NCBI GenBank assembly: GCA_009917555.1
Contig: QZDX01000006.1
Coordinates: 62,001-126,000 of the forward strand
Length of the DNA: 64,000 nucleotides
Direction: 5' to 3'
Source of the DNA: a bacterium 1XD21-13
Lineage (GTDB): Bacteria; Bacillota; Clostridia; Lachnospirales; Lachnospiraceae
The stretch's first letter is position 1. Each line of letters opens with the position of its first letter. Both the position numbers and the translations under genes were made by a program. This document shows positions 45,935 through 54,736 of the stretch, piece by piece. Under the pieces are notes generated by a model that saw only the letters and a list, made by a program, of their open reading frames with translations, had not been told where the DNA came from and made no database searches.

Positions 45935-46464
45935 GCCTCCATCAAATATCCCTTTTCCCTCAAAGCTCTCTCAATCCGTTCTATGGTCTCCATATCCCTT
46001 GCCACAATCGTATGGTAATGAATATCCTCTGTCAGTTCCTTTAAAGGCTTTGCCCGGTTGCTCCGCATTTTTTCATAAAACTCATCCGCATCCTGCCGGT
46101 TGGCTATGATGAGATCCACGGCGATCTGCCCATAGAGCTCATGCTCCACTACCACATCCAGGATCTTTCCGCCCAGGTCCACAATCGTATAGAATTCCTC
46201 CGGGACCTGCTCGGTGGTATGACGGACACAGATGGTTTTCTTAGTCTCCCCTGCGCCCCGTCCCGGCTCAAATAAGAGATATCCCTTATTGGTAGAGAGA
46301 ATATTCTTATTAACTGCCCGCAGGAGGGCCACATCCTGTACAATGACCTGCCGGCTTACCTTCAGCCTTCCCGCCAGCTCCGTGCCCGATATGGGGCGGC
46401 TGCTTTCTGTCAGCAGGCGAATAATCTCTTCCCTTCTTCCCTCTCCGTCCAACACCTTCTCCAT
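45931..46464 (-). CDS. niaR: Niacin-responsive transcription repressor NiaR
   Basis: A 177-residue repressor that senses nicotinate and controls NAD-synthesis and niacin-uptake genes in Bacillota. An N-terminal helix-turn-helix (about 10-60, ISGTELAGRLKVSRQVIVQD) is followed by the 3H domain, named for its conserved histidines: His82 in CVRHTTEQ, His108 in VVEHELYG and His149/His151 in EDIHYHTIV. It lies 13 bases after tcdA and just before the EIIC-like gene, which has the shared operator. pncB, 38 kb away, has the same operator. Confidence 0.94.
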   Translation of the reverse strand: MEKVLDGEGRREEIIRLLTESSRPISGTELAGRLKVSRQVIVQDVALLRAVNKNILSTNKGYLLFEPGRGAGETKKTICVRHTTEQVPEEFYTIVDLGGKILDVVVEHELYGQIAVDLIIANRQDADEFYEKMRSNRAKPLKELTEDIHYHTIVARDMETIERIERALREKGYLMEA

Positions 46465-46477
46465 ACTCCCCGCCTTT

Positions 46478-47173
46478 CTACCGTATTCCGGTTAAATCCT
46501 TAATCACTTCCCCCGCCAGAATCAATCCGGCCACAGCAGGCACAAAGGCCGTGCTCCCGGGTGCCTTCTGCTCTCTGCGAATAGGCTCCCGGGCCTTTTC
46601 TGTGGAGTATACCACCTTCAGGCCTTTGATACCTCTGCTTTTACATTCCCGGCGCATAACCCGCGCCAGAGGGCATACACTGGTCTCATAAATATCTGCC
46701 ACCCGAAAGGCTGTGGGGTCCAGCTTGTTCCCTGCCCCCATGGAACTGATAATCGGTGTCCCAGCCTTCCAAGCCTCCATCACAAGTCCCAGCTTGCCTG
46801 TGACGGTGTCAATGGCATCCACCACATAGTCATAGACAGAAAAGTCAAATTCCCGGGAGGTCTCAGGAAGATAAAAGCAGTTATAAGCTCTTACCACAGC
46901 CTCCGGATTGATGTCCATGATTCGCTCCCGCATCACCTCGGTCTTATACCTGCCTACGGTGCTTTGAAGGGCTATGATCTGCCGGTTTAAATTGGTTTCA
47001 CTTACCCTGTCATTGTCAATCAAATCCAGCGCCCCTACACCGCTGCGGGCCAGGGCCTCCACCGCATGGCCTCCTACGCCTCCGATGCCAAATACGGCCA
47101 CCCTTGCATTTTCCAAGCGCTTCATAGCCTCCGCCCCAAGCAAAAGCTCTGTCCTTGCAAATCTCTCTGTCAT
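46478..47173 (-). CDS. tcdA: tRNA threonylcarbamoyladenosine dehydratase (ThiF/E1-like)
   Basis: A 231-residue E1-like enzyme of the ThiF fold. In TcdA (CsdL) it cyclises the t6A37 modification of ANN-decoding tRNAs using ATP. The nucleotide loop reads VAVFGIGGVGGHAVEALARSG, then LIDNDRVSETNLNRQ with the conserved Asp/Arg, and VVDAIDTVTGK. The start at 47173 was chosen since family homology (RFARTELLLG) begins there and ATGA overlaps the stop of the upstream gene. Other ThiF-like roles cannot be wholly excluded. Confidence 0.92.
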   Translation of the reverse strand: MTERFARTELLLGAEAMKRLENARVAVFGIGGVGGHAVEALARSGVGALDLIDNDRVSETNLNRQIIALQSTVGRYKTEVMRERIMDINPEAVVRAYNCFYLPETSREFDFSVYDYVVDAIDTVTGKLGLVMEAWKAGTPIISSMGAGNKLDPTAFRVADIYETSVCPLARVMRRECKSRGIKGLKVVYSTEKAREPIRREQKAPGSTAFVPAVAGLILAGEVIKDLTGIR

Positions 47174-48936
47174 ACCGTCTCTTCTCCACCCTTGTCCTGC
47201 CGCCACCGGGCTGCCCGCTTTGGGGACATCATTACGGTGCCCTTCCCCTCATAGACCACCTCATAGCCCTGCTGCTTAAAGGGCTTTGAAAGCTCACATT
47301 CCAGAAAAATATCCGCCCAATGAGCCATATAGATCACGTCCGGAAATTTTTCCGGATGCAGGCCATAGTACTCATGTATATAGGTGCTGTTCTCATGAAC
47401 CTGCCAGGTGGAGTAGTTTCCGCAGCCAGCCTCCACATAGAGGTAGATCCAGGGAGCCACCCCCACTACCATCAGCTGATCCTCTTCGGTAAGCTCAAGA
47501 TCGTCCAGCTCGTCCAATACCTCCCCATACCACAGTGCTGTCTCCGGGGTGGTGTAAACACCCTTTAGGGGCCCGCGCTCCATTTTCCGGGTAAGGACCG
47601 GCACCGCCTCGTCCCCCCAGGCATAATTCATCCGAAGATGAAAGGTTCCCAAAAATTGAACACATACCACAGCCAGAATCAGAGCCACACCTGCCCTTCC
47701 CCTTAGCTCGGTGCCTGACCCGCTCCTTTCCCGAAGCTCCCCAAGCCATCCGGCCACGAAGATCAGACCTACACAGGAGCACAGGCTATAGGCCACACTG
47801 ATGGTGACAATTCCCGTATTGGTGGCATACTGCACAATCATAGTAAACAACAGTGCCGGCAGATACCAGCCGTAAAACAGCCGGCGTTCCTTCCGCTCCG
47901 TAACGAAGTATGCCTCCAGACACCAGAAGGCCAAAGGAAGCATCTGATAATTCACCGGAATATGCTCCGCAATAAAACCATAGTAAATCATAGCCGGAAG
48001 CACAGACAGAGAGGCCAAAAGCATATACATCACACTGTGGGCACAGCGCCTTCGGTCCAGAAGCGTCAAGGCATAGGTCAGGCCCAGCCCGCAGAACATA
48101 AATCTGTAATTTTTAAAGCAGAGATAAAAATAGCGCTTTGTCTTATACCAATAGCCCTCCTGATGCTCCGAGTCCCCCAAAATACGGGGAACGTTAGCCA
48201 GCAGCTCCGAAAGGGTTCCCCTCTGAAATACAAACAGTACAAAGAAAATCAGAATAATCCCGGCTCCAAGCGTCATCCAGAAAAAGCTTCTGATGTGAAG
48301 AGCTCCCTCCGTATCTGCCCCTCTGTGTCGGTTTCTCAGTGTCACGCAAAGGCAAAGAACGCCATAGGCCCCATACATCAGGATGGCAAAGGGATTGGCC
48401 AGTACAATCATGGCTATCAAGATTCCGCACAGCAGATACTCCGGAACTGAATGCTCCATTTTTGCCGACAGGACAGCCAGCAGCACCGTCATAAGACCAA
48501 ACTCAATGGAATTGTAGGACATGGCACAGATGCCAAAGGGCGCAAAAAGCAGAAACAAAAACACAGGGCCAAAGGCAGCAAAGCCCCTTCTCTGCAGGCG
48601 CAGGTACAAAAACAATGTCAGTATTCCCTCAAAGGCCAGATACAGGAAGCGGCTCACCATCACAATCCCTTCCGTAGTGCCCATCACACTGCGCATCAGG
48701 CTGTAAATGGGATGTAGCAAAAAGCTGCAAAGCTGCTGCGTAGGGTTCCACTCATCAATGAGAATTTTCTCTCCCCGGAAGATCCGTTCCGATGTACCGA
48801 TAAAATACATCTCATCCGCCGTATTAAAGCCATAGAAGCTGCGTCGAATCAAAAGGATCTCTAACAGTAGAAACAGACCCACAAAAATCAGGTGCTGTCT
48901 CCTCCTTTGATCTGCGATTTTCCTGTCTGCCGTCAT
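47170..48936 (-). CDS. Polytopic membrane protein, GT-C glycosyltransferase-like
   Basis: A 588-residue protein with about twelve membrane helices. The first loop carries an acidic pair in FNTADEMYFIGTSERIF, the position of the catalytic Asp in GT-C (PMT/ArnT-like) glycosyltransferases that use lipid-linked sugars, and a soluble domain follows the last helices. The start at 48936 is preferred to an in-frame ATG 57 bases upstream. The sugar and acceptor are unknown. It overlaps tcdA by four bases, although the two have no obvious shared role. Confidence 0.78.
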   Translation of the reverse strand: MTADRKIADQRRRQHLIFVGLFLLLEILLIRRSFYGFNTADEMYFIGTSERIFRGEKILIDEWNPTQQLCSFLLHPIYSLMRSVMGTTEGIVMVSRFLYLAFEGILTLFLYLRLQRRGFAAFGPVFLFLLFAPFGICAMSYNSIEFGLMTVLLAVLSAKMEHSVPEYLLCGILIAMIVLANPFAILMYGAYGVLCLCVTLRNRHRGADTEGALHIRSFFWMTLGAGIILIFFVLFVFQRGTLSELLANVPRILGDSEHQEGYWYKTKRYFYLCFKNYRFMFCGLGLTYALTLLDRRRCAHSVMYMLLASLSVLPAMIYYGFIAEHIPVNYQMLPLAFWCLEAYFVTERKERRLFYGWYLPALLFTMIVQYATNTGIVTISVAYSLCSCVGLIFVAGWLGELRERSGSGTELRGRAGVALILAVVCVQFLGTFHLRMNYAWGDEAVPVLTRKMERGPLKGVYTTPETALWYGEVLDELDDLELTEEDQLMVVGVAPWIYLYVEAGCGNYSTWQVHENSTYIHEYYGLHPEKFPDVIYMAHWADIFLECELSKPFKQQGYEVVYEGKGTVMMSPKRAARWRQDKGGEETV

Positions 48937-48993
48937 TTTCCTTTTATCCTTCTTTGATCTCAAATAGTAAAAATGGATTCCATGCCTGTGCAT

Positions 48994-49034
48994 AAAAGAG
49001 GCGCCGCAAGCTCTTTTTTGGCGACGCCTCTTTT
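48994..49034 (-). terminator. Terminator of the sugar operon
   Basis: AAAAGAGGCG and CGCCTCTTTT form a stem with an internal loop, five bases after the coiled-coil gene stop. It ends the 49-59 kb transcript. Confidence 0.88.
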
Positions 49035-49038
49035 GTAG

Positions 49039-49308
49039 CTACCCTTCTTTTTCTTCCAATGCCTGCTCAATCTGTTCCTTTAACCTCACAGCCTGTTCCG
49101 TGATTCGCGTAAGTTCATCCTGCACCAGACGCAGCTCCCGCTCTCTGGCTGCCTTTTCCTCCTGAAGCTTCTGTTCATAGCAGGCCTTCTGCTCCTCCCG
49201 GATCTGCTGCTTTACCCGATCCATCCGTTCCTTTTCCTGTTTTTTCATCTGTTCTTTTAAACGGTTGACATTTTCCTTGTAAAACTGCTCCAGTGGGCGA
49301 ACCTTCAT
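49039..49308 (-). CDS. Small coiled-coil protein of unknown function
   Basis: An 89-residue, very charged protein that is helical along almost all its length (residues 10-86, Lys/Glu/Gln-rich with heptad-like Leu/Val, e.g. LTRITEQAVRLKEQIEQAL). No signal peptide, Cys or known domain. It is 63 bases downstream of the aldolase and before the terminator, so it is probably the last gene of the sugar operon. A structural or scaffold role would be speculation. Confidence 0.65.
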   Translation of the reverse strand: MKVRPLEQFYKENVNRLKEQMKKQEKERMDRVKQQIREEQKACYEQKLQEEKAARERELRLVQDELTRITEQAVRLKEQIEQALEEKEG

Positions 49309-49371
49309 ATCTCTGTTCCTCTCTCCTGCTTTCTATCTTATTTCTGCACTTAACTGCGAAGGCTTTGACAC

Positions 49372-50220
49372 TTATGCTTTTCCGTCACAGCCACACATTC
49401 TCATACGAAGCTTCACAATCTCCTTCACATGCTCCATGGCTACCTTGCCATACTTCTTCGGATCAAAGGCATCCGGATTGGCTGCCAGGAATTCCTTCAC
49501 GCCATCCGTATAGGCAATCCGCAGCTCTGTGGCAAAGTTTACCTTGCAGATTCCCCGCTTGATGCTTTCCTTTACCGCTTCCTCGGAAAGCCCGCTGGCT
49601 CCGTGGAGCACCAGGGGAATGGATACCACCTTGCGAATCTCTGCCAGGCGATCCAGATCCAGCTTAGGCTCCCCCTTGTAGACACCATGCGCCGTTCCGA
49701 TGGCAACAGCCAGAGAACCGATTCCTGTGCGCTCCGCAAATTCCTTCGCCTCCATAGGATCTGTGTAGCCGCCATTGCCGCCGTCCAGATCATCCTCCTT
49801 GCCGCCTACCTTGCCGAGCTCCGCCTCTACCGGAATTCCGGAAGGACGGCAGGCGTCCGCTACGGCCTTTGTTACCGCGATATTTTCCTCAAATACACTG
49901 TGGGAGCCATCGATCATAATGGAGCTGTATCCCACCCTCAGGGCCCGCATAGCCAGGTCAAAGCTGTCGCCGTGATCCAGGTGCATGCAAACAGGAACGC
50001 TGGTGCGCTCCGCTGCCGTTCTGGCATTGGCCAGGTACATGTCCAGTCCTGCATACTTTACCGTAGACGGTGTGGTCTGAAGCATCAAGGGGGCGCGAAG
50101 CTCTTCCGCAGCCGCTATGACTGCCATTACCATCTCCATGTTCTCCACATTGAACGCGCCTACCGCATAGCCGCCCTTCTGGGCGTCCAGAAGCATTTTT
50201 TCTGATGTTACAAATGACAT
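49372..50220 (-). CDS. Class II fructose/tagatose-bisphosphate aldolase
   Basis: A 282-residue zinc-dependent aldolase (KbaY/GatY/Fba family) that splits a ketose-1,6-bisphosphate into DHAP and glyceraldehyde-3-phosphate. AFNVENMEMVMAVIAAA, the zinc ligands in CMHLDHGDSFDL, EAELGKVGG with its conserved Glu, and VLHGASGLSEEAVKESI are present. In context it is the last catabolic step for the ketose made by the epimerase and kinase of the same cluster. Whether fructose- or tagatose-bisphosphate is used is not resolved. Confidence 0.92.
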   Translation of the reverse strand: MSFVTSEKMLLDAQKGGYAVGAFNVENMEMVMAVIAAAEELRAPLMLQTTPSTVKYAGLDMYLANARTAAERTSVPVCMHLDHGDSFDLAMRALRVGYSSIMIDGSHSVFEENIAVTKAVADACRPSGIPVEAELGKVGGKEDDLDGGNGGYTDPMEAKEFAERTGIGSLAVAIGTAHGVYKGEPKLDLDRLAEIRKVVSIPLVLHGASGLSEEAVKESIKRGICKVNFATELRIAYTDGVKEFLAANPDAFDPKKYGKVAMEHVKEIVKLRMRMCGCDGKA

Positions 50221-50369
50221 ATCCTTATCCTCCTATTCCAGTTCCGCAGCCCTCAAACAGTATGCACCTGCGGTTTTTTAATTTTCGTAAGAGCCCTCCA
50301 GCGCACCTACATCTAAATCAATCCTACTATAGCTGTGCCCGTTTGTCAACCGCACATCACCTTAGCAAA

Positions 50370-50399
50370 ACAGCCTCGGAGACACTTCTCCGAAGCTGT
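50370..50399 (-). terminator. Hairpin between RpiB-like and aldolase genes
   Basis: ACAGCCTCGGAGA and TCTCCGAAGCTGT pair with one mismatch; a short T-run follows on the minus strand. It may attenuate the aldolase gene. Confidence 0.7.
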
Positions 50400-50430
50400 T
50401 CTGTCATTTATATTAAGGAAGCATTACAGG

Positions 50431-50994
50431 TTATTTCAAGGGCTCCTCTCCAAGCTCCACCTCACCGAGGGTCTTTACCTCAAAGCCGTTCTTCTTAAAC
50501 TCCTCATAGTCAAAGGCCTCCAGCTCGTCATAAGCCAGCTTATGGAATTCATAGAAGTTCTCCCAGTCCTCATAGCCATCGCCCAGGTTGTTCTCCAAAA
50601 ATGCCTCCGCAGCCGCTATGCCCATTTTAGGAGCCACATAAAATGCGCCCATAGACAGCACATTGCAGTTATTCCCTGTAATACAGCGAAGGGCAGAGGG
50701 AACACTTTCCACCACCGCACAGTGTACATGGGGACATTTGCTGGCCGCAATGTGGATACCCATGCCGGTTCCGCAGAAAATAAGAGCACGCTCAAATTCT
50801 CTCTCCGCAATCTTTGCTCCTACCTTAAGACCGATTCTGTGGAACATCTCCGGATTCTCCTCATCCTCCGTCTTAACACCAATATCCGTCACCTCCCAGC
50901 CTTTTGCCTGCAAGTGCTCCACAATGGCATTCTTAAGAGGCACGCCTGCAAAATCTGCTCCTACCAAAACCTGTTTGTCTTTTACTGTTTTCAT
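50431..50994 (-). CDS. RpiB/LacA/LacB-family sugar-phosphate isomerase
   Basis: A 187-residue aldose-ketose isomerase of the RpiB/LacAB fold. LVGADFAGVPLKNAI at the start and FCGTGMGIHIAASK near residue 85 (with the catalytic Cys) are diagnostic. It is longer than RpiB (about 145 residues), close to LacB. The natural role could be ribose-5-phosphate, allose-6-phosphate, galactose-6-phosphate or tetrose-phosphate isomerisation. The start was set at 50994, after AAGGAG. Confidence 0.88.
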   Translation of the reverse strand: MKTVKDKQVLVGADFAGVPLKNAIVEHLQAKGWEVTDIGVKTEDEENPEMFHRIGLKVGAKIAEREFERALIFCGTGMGIHIAASKCPHVHCAVVESVPSALRCITGNNCNVLSMGAFYVAPKMGIAAAEAFLENNLGDGYEDWENFYEFHKLAYDELEAFDYEEFKKNGFEVKTLGEVELGEEPLK

Positions 50995-51061
50995 ATTCTT
51001 ATCTCCTTTTCTCATTCTATTAGATTTTGTAATTCTTTACCTGAAGCACAGAAAGTGCCTC

Positions 51062-52162
51062 TTATCCTTCCTGACATACCAGAATATCCGGCCGCCGTAC
51101 GGTGCGGCCATCCACTGTCATCTCCCGGTAGACCCAGGTTCCCGTCTCTGTCACAATTCTCTGACTGTCTCCATGAATCACGTAGGTATCCTCAAGCTTC
51201 ACCCCTGCAATGGTCGGATTCCAGGAAAACCCCTGCCCGTCTAATACCAAATCCTCTGTTTGGAAGTTCGCACAGTAGTCCCGCGTGAGGTATCCCAATC
51301 CTCCCCCCTGGTGATGAAGGTGAAAATCAGCTTCATAGCCTTCGCTTTTATACGCCTCATAGCCCTTTTCCAGAACCTCCCTCACCAGAACGCCTGCCCT
51401 GGTATTTAATAGGAAGGCAGTGTCCACCTTCAGAAGCGCCTCATACTTCCTCCTAAGCTCCTCAGGAACCGGTCCGAAGCTCTTCAGACGGGTGATGGAC
51501 GAGGTCAGACCATACTTCTGTGCACAAATAACAATTAGCACATAGTTCTCAATCTGCTTATCTGTAGGCAGGGGATGGCGATACTTTAATACCCGCTGGT
51601 CTGAGGCAACCAGACACACCGGAACCTGGTAGCCCTTCGCCAGCAGCCTGCCTGTCACCCGGCCTGCCGCCTCCCACTCTGTCTCTCCCTTTTTTACATC
51701 TCTTACGGAATCCTCCAGAATCTGCGCACTCTCAAAACCAATCTTTGCAAGTCGTTCCTCCTCTTCTTTTGTCATAACATAGCGAAGGGTCTGAAGCTCC
51801 CCGCCCCGATTTTCACTGCCATAGATGCCTGTGTCACTGGCAATCCGTTTTCCCTCCAGATAGGGCCTCAGAATCTGTTCCTCATTCTCATGCCACCGAT
51901 AGGCAATAAGCTCGAAGGTGCCGTCCGTCAATTCCTCCTCCATAACCCGGTAGCGCTCACTGGAATTGCAAATCACGTAAGCCTTCGCCGGAGTTACCAG
52001 AACATTTACCGCCGCATCCATAGTGCCTTTATCCACAAAGCCCTGTTTTCCTCCTGTTATCCAGAAAAAATTCGGATTCGTGGTAAAAAGTACTCCATCA
52101 AAGGCCTTCTCCTCCATCCAGGTTCGGACCCTGTTTAATTTTTCTTTTACTTCCCCGGTCAT
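51062..52162 (-). CDS. M24-family (creatinase/prolidase-fold) protein lacking metal ligands
   Basis: A 366-residue member of the creatinase/prolidase fold. An N-terminal domain (about 1-130) precedes the pita-bread part. Where active enzymes have GYxSDxTR the text is GLTSSITRLKSFG with the Asp replaced by Ser, and the Glu position near the end reads FSWNPTIAGVKLEDTYVI, with Asn instead of the first Glu. A His pair is kept in FHLHHQGGGLGY. It is thus probably not a peptidase. The start at 52162 is set by GGGAG upstream. It follows the transporter permease gene, mirroring the first sugar operon at 1-3.8 kb. Confidence 0.85.
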   Translation of the reverse strand: MTGEVKEKLNRVRTWMEEKAFDGVLFTTNPNFFWITGGKQGFVDKGTMDAAVNVLVTPAKAYVICNSSERYRVMEEELTDGTFELIAYRWHENEEQILRPYLEGKRIASDTGIYGSENRGGELQTLRYVMTKEEEERLAKIGFESAQILEDSVRDVKKGETEWEAAGRVTGRLLAKGYQVPVCLVASDQRVLKYRHPLPTDKQIENYVLIVICAQKYGLTSSITRLKSFGPVPEELRRKYEALLKVDTAFLLNTRAGVLVREVLEKGYEAYKSEGYEADFHLHHQGGGLGYLTRDYCANFQTEDLVLDGQGFSWNPTIAGVKLEDTYVIHGDSQRIVTETGTWVYREMTVDGRTVRRPDILVCQEG

Positions 52163-52229
52163 ATACCTCTCCCTTCCTGGGGGCATACCGGATTCATTGA
52201 TCATCCGCATGCCCTCTTTCTATATGATT

Positions 52230-53222
52230 CTAACGCAGCTCACCCTTATAGTTGATGCTGTCCAGCATAACCGCAATAAAGATAATAACGCCACGCACAA
52301 TGGTATACACATATGGATTCGCCGCCATCATAGTCAGCCCGTTGGTAATGGTGTTTACCAGAACAATTCCGATTACCGCTCCGGGAAGAATACTCCCCTT
52401 TCCTCCGAAAAGGCTGATGCCTCCCAACACTGCCGCAGGGATGATATCAAACTCATTTCCCTTTGCAAAATTACTGGAGAGCGCTCCTACCTGCCCCGCC
52501 GACAGAACACCCCCGAAGCCTGCCATAGCGCCGCAGATCACATAAGCAATAATGGCGTTGCGTTCCGTGCGGATTCCAAGCTTCCTGGCCGCCTCCTCGT
52601 TATTGCCCTGGGCTGTCAGCTGACGGCCATAAACCGTATATTTCAGCAGATAGTGGAAAACCACCGTGAAAATCAGTACGATTACCACAACCATAGACAC
52701 AGGCCCCACCCGGATAGAGCTTGGCTGAAAGCCCGATGCCCGGACCGGAAGAAGCTCTGCCTTGGTGAGAATCAATCCGATTCCTGTGAGGACACTGGTC
52801 ATGGCAAGAGTCATAATAAAGGGCACCATCTTAAACTTCACAATAAAGCAGCCGTTCACCAGACCGATGGCAGCCCCTACCAGCAAGGCCGTGGAAATTC
52901 CTATCAGATACACAGCCGGTCCCCCCGGTCCGTTTGCCGCCGCAAATTTCTGCATCACAAGGGCAGAGGTAACCGCCGACAGGTACATATTGGCTCCTGC
53001 GGAAATGTCAATTCCTCCAAGCATGAGCACAAAGGCCATGCCGCACACTCCAAGCATCAGAGGACTGGACTGCTCCACAATCAGAATTGCATTTTTCACC
53101 GTAAAGAAATGGGGATTGCTGAATGCAAACACAATGACCATCAGAAGAAAGATCACATAAACCCCGTATTCGTAAAGCCGGCTCCAGGACAGGTTAAATC
53201 TCTTTGCCGTTTTCTCATTCAT
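52230..53222 (-). CDS. Sugar ABC transporter permease (RbsC-type)
   Basis: A 330-residue membrane subunit with about eight helices of the BPD_transp_2 (RbsC/XylH) family. ISAGANMYLSAVTSALVMQ and GVLSAGQVGALSSNFAKGNEFD with AVLGGISLFGGKGS near residue 265 mark the conserved cytoplasmic loop that contacts the ATPase. It overlaps the ATPase gene by four bases and is one of two permeases in this cluster, so the transporter is a heterodimer. Confidence 0.94.
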   Translation of the reverse strand: MNEKTAKRFNLSWSRLYEYGVYVIFLLMVIVFAFSNPHFFTVKNAILIVEQSSPLMLGVCGMAFVLMLGGIDISAGANMYLSAVTSALVMQKFAAANGPGGPAVYLIGISTALLVGAAIGLVNGCFIVKFKMVPFIMTLAMTSVLTGIGLILTKAELLPVRASGFQPSSIRVGPVSMVVVIVLIFTVVFHYLLKYTVYGRQLTAQGNNEEAARKLGIRTERNAIIAYVICGAMAGFGGVLSAGQVGALSSNFAKGNEFDIIPAAVLGGISLFGGKGSILPGAVIGIVLVNTITNGLTMMAANPYVYTIVRGVIIFIAVMLDSINYKGELR

Positions 53223-54724
53223 GCTTTTTCACCTCCCGCCAAAGCCATTTCCATAATGCTGTTCTGCTCAAATTCGCTGCGCTCTATCTCACCTGCCATG
53301 CGTCCGGCACTCATAACCACAATCCGGTCACAGATTCCCATAAGCTCCTCCATCTCAGAGGACACCACCAGCACGCAGGACTGCTCCTTAGCTCGCTCCT
53401 GGATAATGGTATAAATCTCATACTTGGCCCCCACATCCACGCCACGGGTGGGTTCATCCAGAATCAGAACCTCCGGTTCATGCATAATCCATTTCCCCAG
53501 AACAACCTTCTGCTGATTTCCTCCCGATAGATTGCAGGCCATCTGTGTTTTCTTATTCTGCACCTTGGTGTGAAGAGCCTCTATGGATTGGTCTGCCAGA
53601 TCCTCTCCCTTTTTCCGGTCCACCACACCCAGCTTTCCTGCCAGTGCCGGCAGATGTACCAGAAGCAGATTTTCCTCTACAGGCTTTGGCATCAAAAGTC
53701 CCTCATCCCGCCTGTCCTCCGTCACAAAGGCAATTCCCGCCTCGATAGCCTGCTTCGGCGTGTGATGGGTAAAGGGCTTTCCCTTATATGTGATTTCTCC
53801 GCCGCTCAGCTTATCCAGTCCGAACAGGGCGCGCATCAGCTCTGTCCGTCCCGATCCCATCAGGCCGAATACGCCCAGAATCTCCCCCCTATGGAGAGAA
53901 AGGCTGGCATCCTTTACCAGCGGTCCCGATGCGATATGCTCGCAGCGCAGTACCTCCTCCCCAATGGTCTTTTCCACCGTAGGATAGACATTTTCCAGCT
54001 TCCGGCCTACCATAAGGCTTATCAGATCATCCCGGCTGGTTTCTTCCGCCGGCATGGTGGCAACCAGGGAACCGTCACGCAGCACGGAAATATCATCGCA
54101 CAGCTCAAATACATCCTCAAGGATATGGGAAATATATATAATAGTAACATTGCGCGCCTTCAAATCCGCAATAATGCGGAATAGCTGATCCTTTTCAACC
54201 TTTGTCAACGATGTGGTAGGCTCGTCAAAAATTACCACGTCCGCATTGATAATCAGCGCTTTGGCTATCTCAATGGATTGGCGCACACCCATGGAAAGGT
54301 TCTCCACCTTTGTCTTCGGATTTACATTCACCTGGAAATCCTTTAGATATTTTATGGTTTCCTTCTCCATCTGCTTATACTTTACCTGCTTAAAGGCTCC
54401 CAGGGGCAGATCCTCAATAAAGAGATTCTCCGCAACGGTCAGATTGGAGAACAGGTTCAGTTCCTGGTGCACAAAAGCAATATGTGCCTTCTGTGCGTCC
54501 TTGGGCGACTGGGGCAGGTACGGCTTTCCGTCTACCATCATTTCCCCCTCGTCCGCATGAAAAACACCGCCAATCACATTCATCAGTGTGGATTTGCCTG
54601 CTCCGTTCTCTCCTACCAGGCCGTGTACCGATCCCTTTCGGATGGAAATGTCGATTCCGTGCAGAACCTCTGTTCCGAAAAAGCTCTTCCGGATTCCTTT
54701 TAATGTAAGAATATCTGTAGACAT
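53219..54724 (-). CDS. Sugar ABC transporter ATP-binding protein (RbsA-type)
   Basis: A 501-residue double-cassette ATPase that powers monosaccharide uptake. The first cassette has [17 protein letters not shown] near residue 37 and the signature LSMGVRQSIEIAKALI; the second has GVFGLMGSGRTELMRALFG and LSGGNQQKVVLGKW with LILDEPTRGVD. This is the usual size and order for RbsA, MglA and XylG. It lies between the two permease genes. Confidence 0.95.
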   Translation of the reverse strand: MSTDILTLKGIRKSFFGTEVLHGIDISIRKGSVHGLVGENGAGKSTLMNVIGGVFHADEGEMMVDGKPYLPQSPKDAQKAHIAFVHQELNLFSNLTVAENLFIEDLPLGAFKQVKYKQMEKETIKYLKDFQVNVNPKTKVENLSMGVRQSIEIAKALIINADVVIFDEPTTSLTKVEKDQLFRIIADLKARNVTIIYISHILEDVFELCDDISVLRDGSLVATMPAEETSRDDLISLMVGRKLENVYPTVEKTIGEEVLRCEHIASGPLVKDASLSLHRGEILGVFGLMGSGRTELMRALFGLDKLSGGEITYKGKPFTHHTPKQAIEAGIAFVTEDRRDEGLLMPKPVEENLLLVHLPALAGKLGVVDRKKGEDLADQSIEALHTKVQNKKTQMACNLSGGNQQKVVLGKWIMHEPEVLILDEPTRGVDVGAKYEIYTIIQERAKEQSCVLVVSSEMEELMGICDRIVVMSAGRMAGEIERSEFEQNSIMEMALAGGEKA

Positions 54725-54736
54725 CGCATCCCCTCC

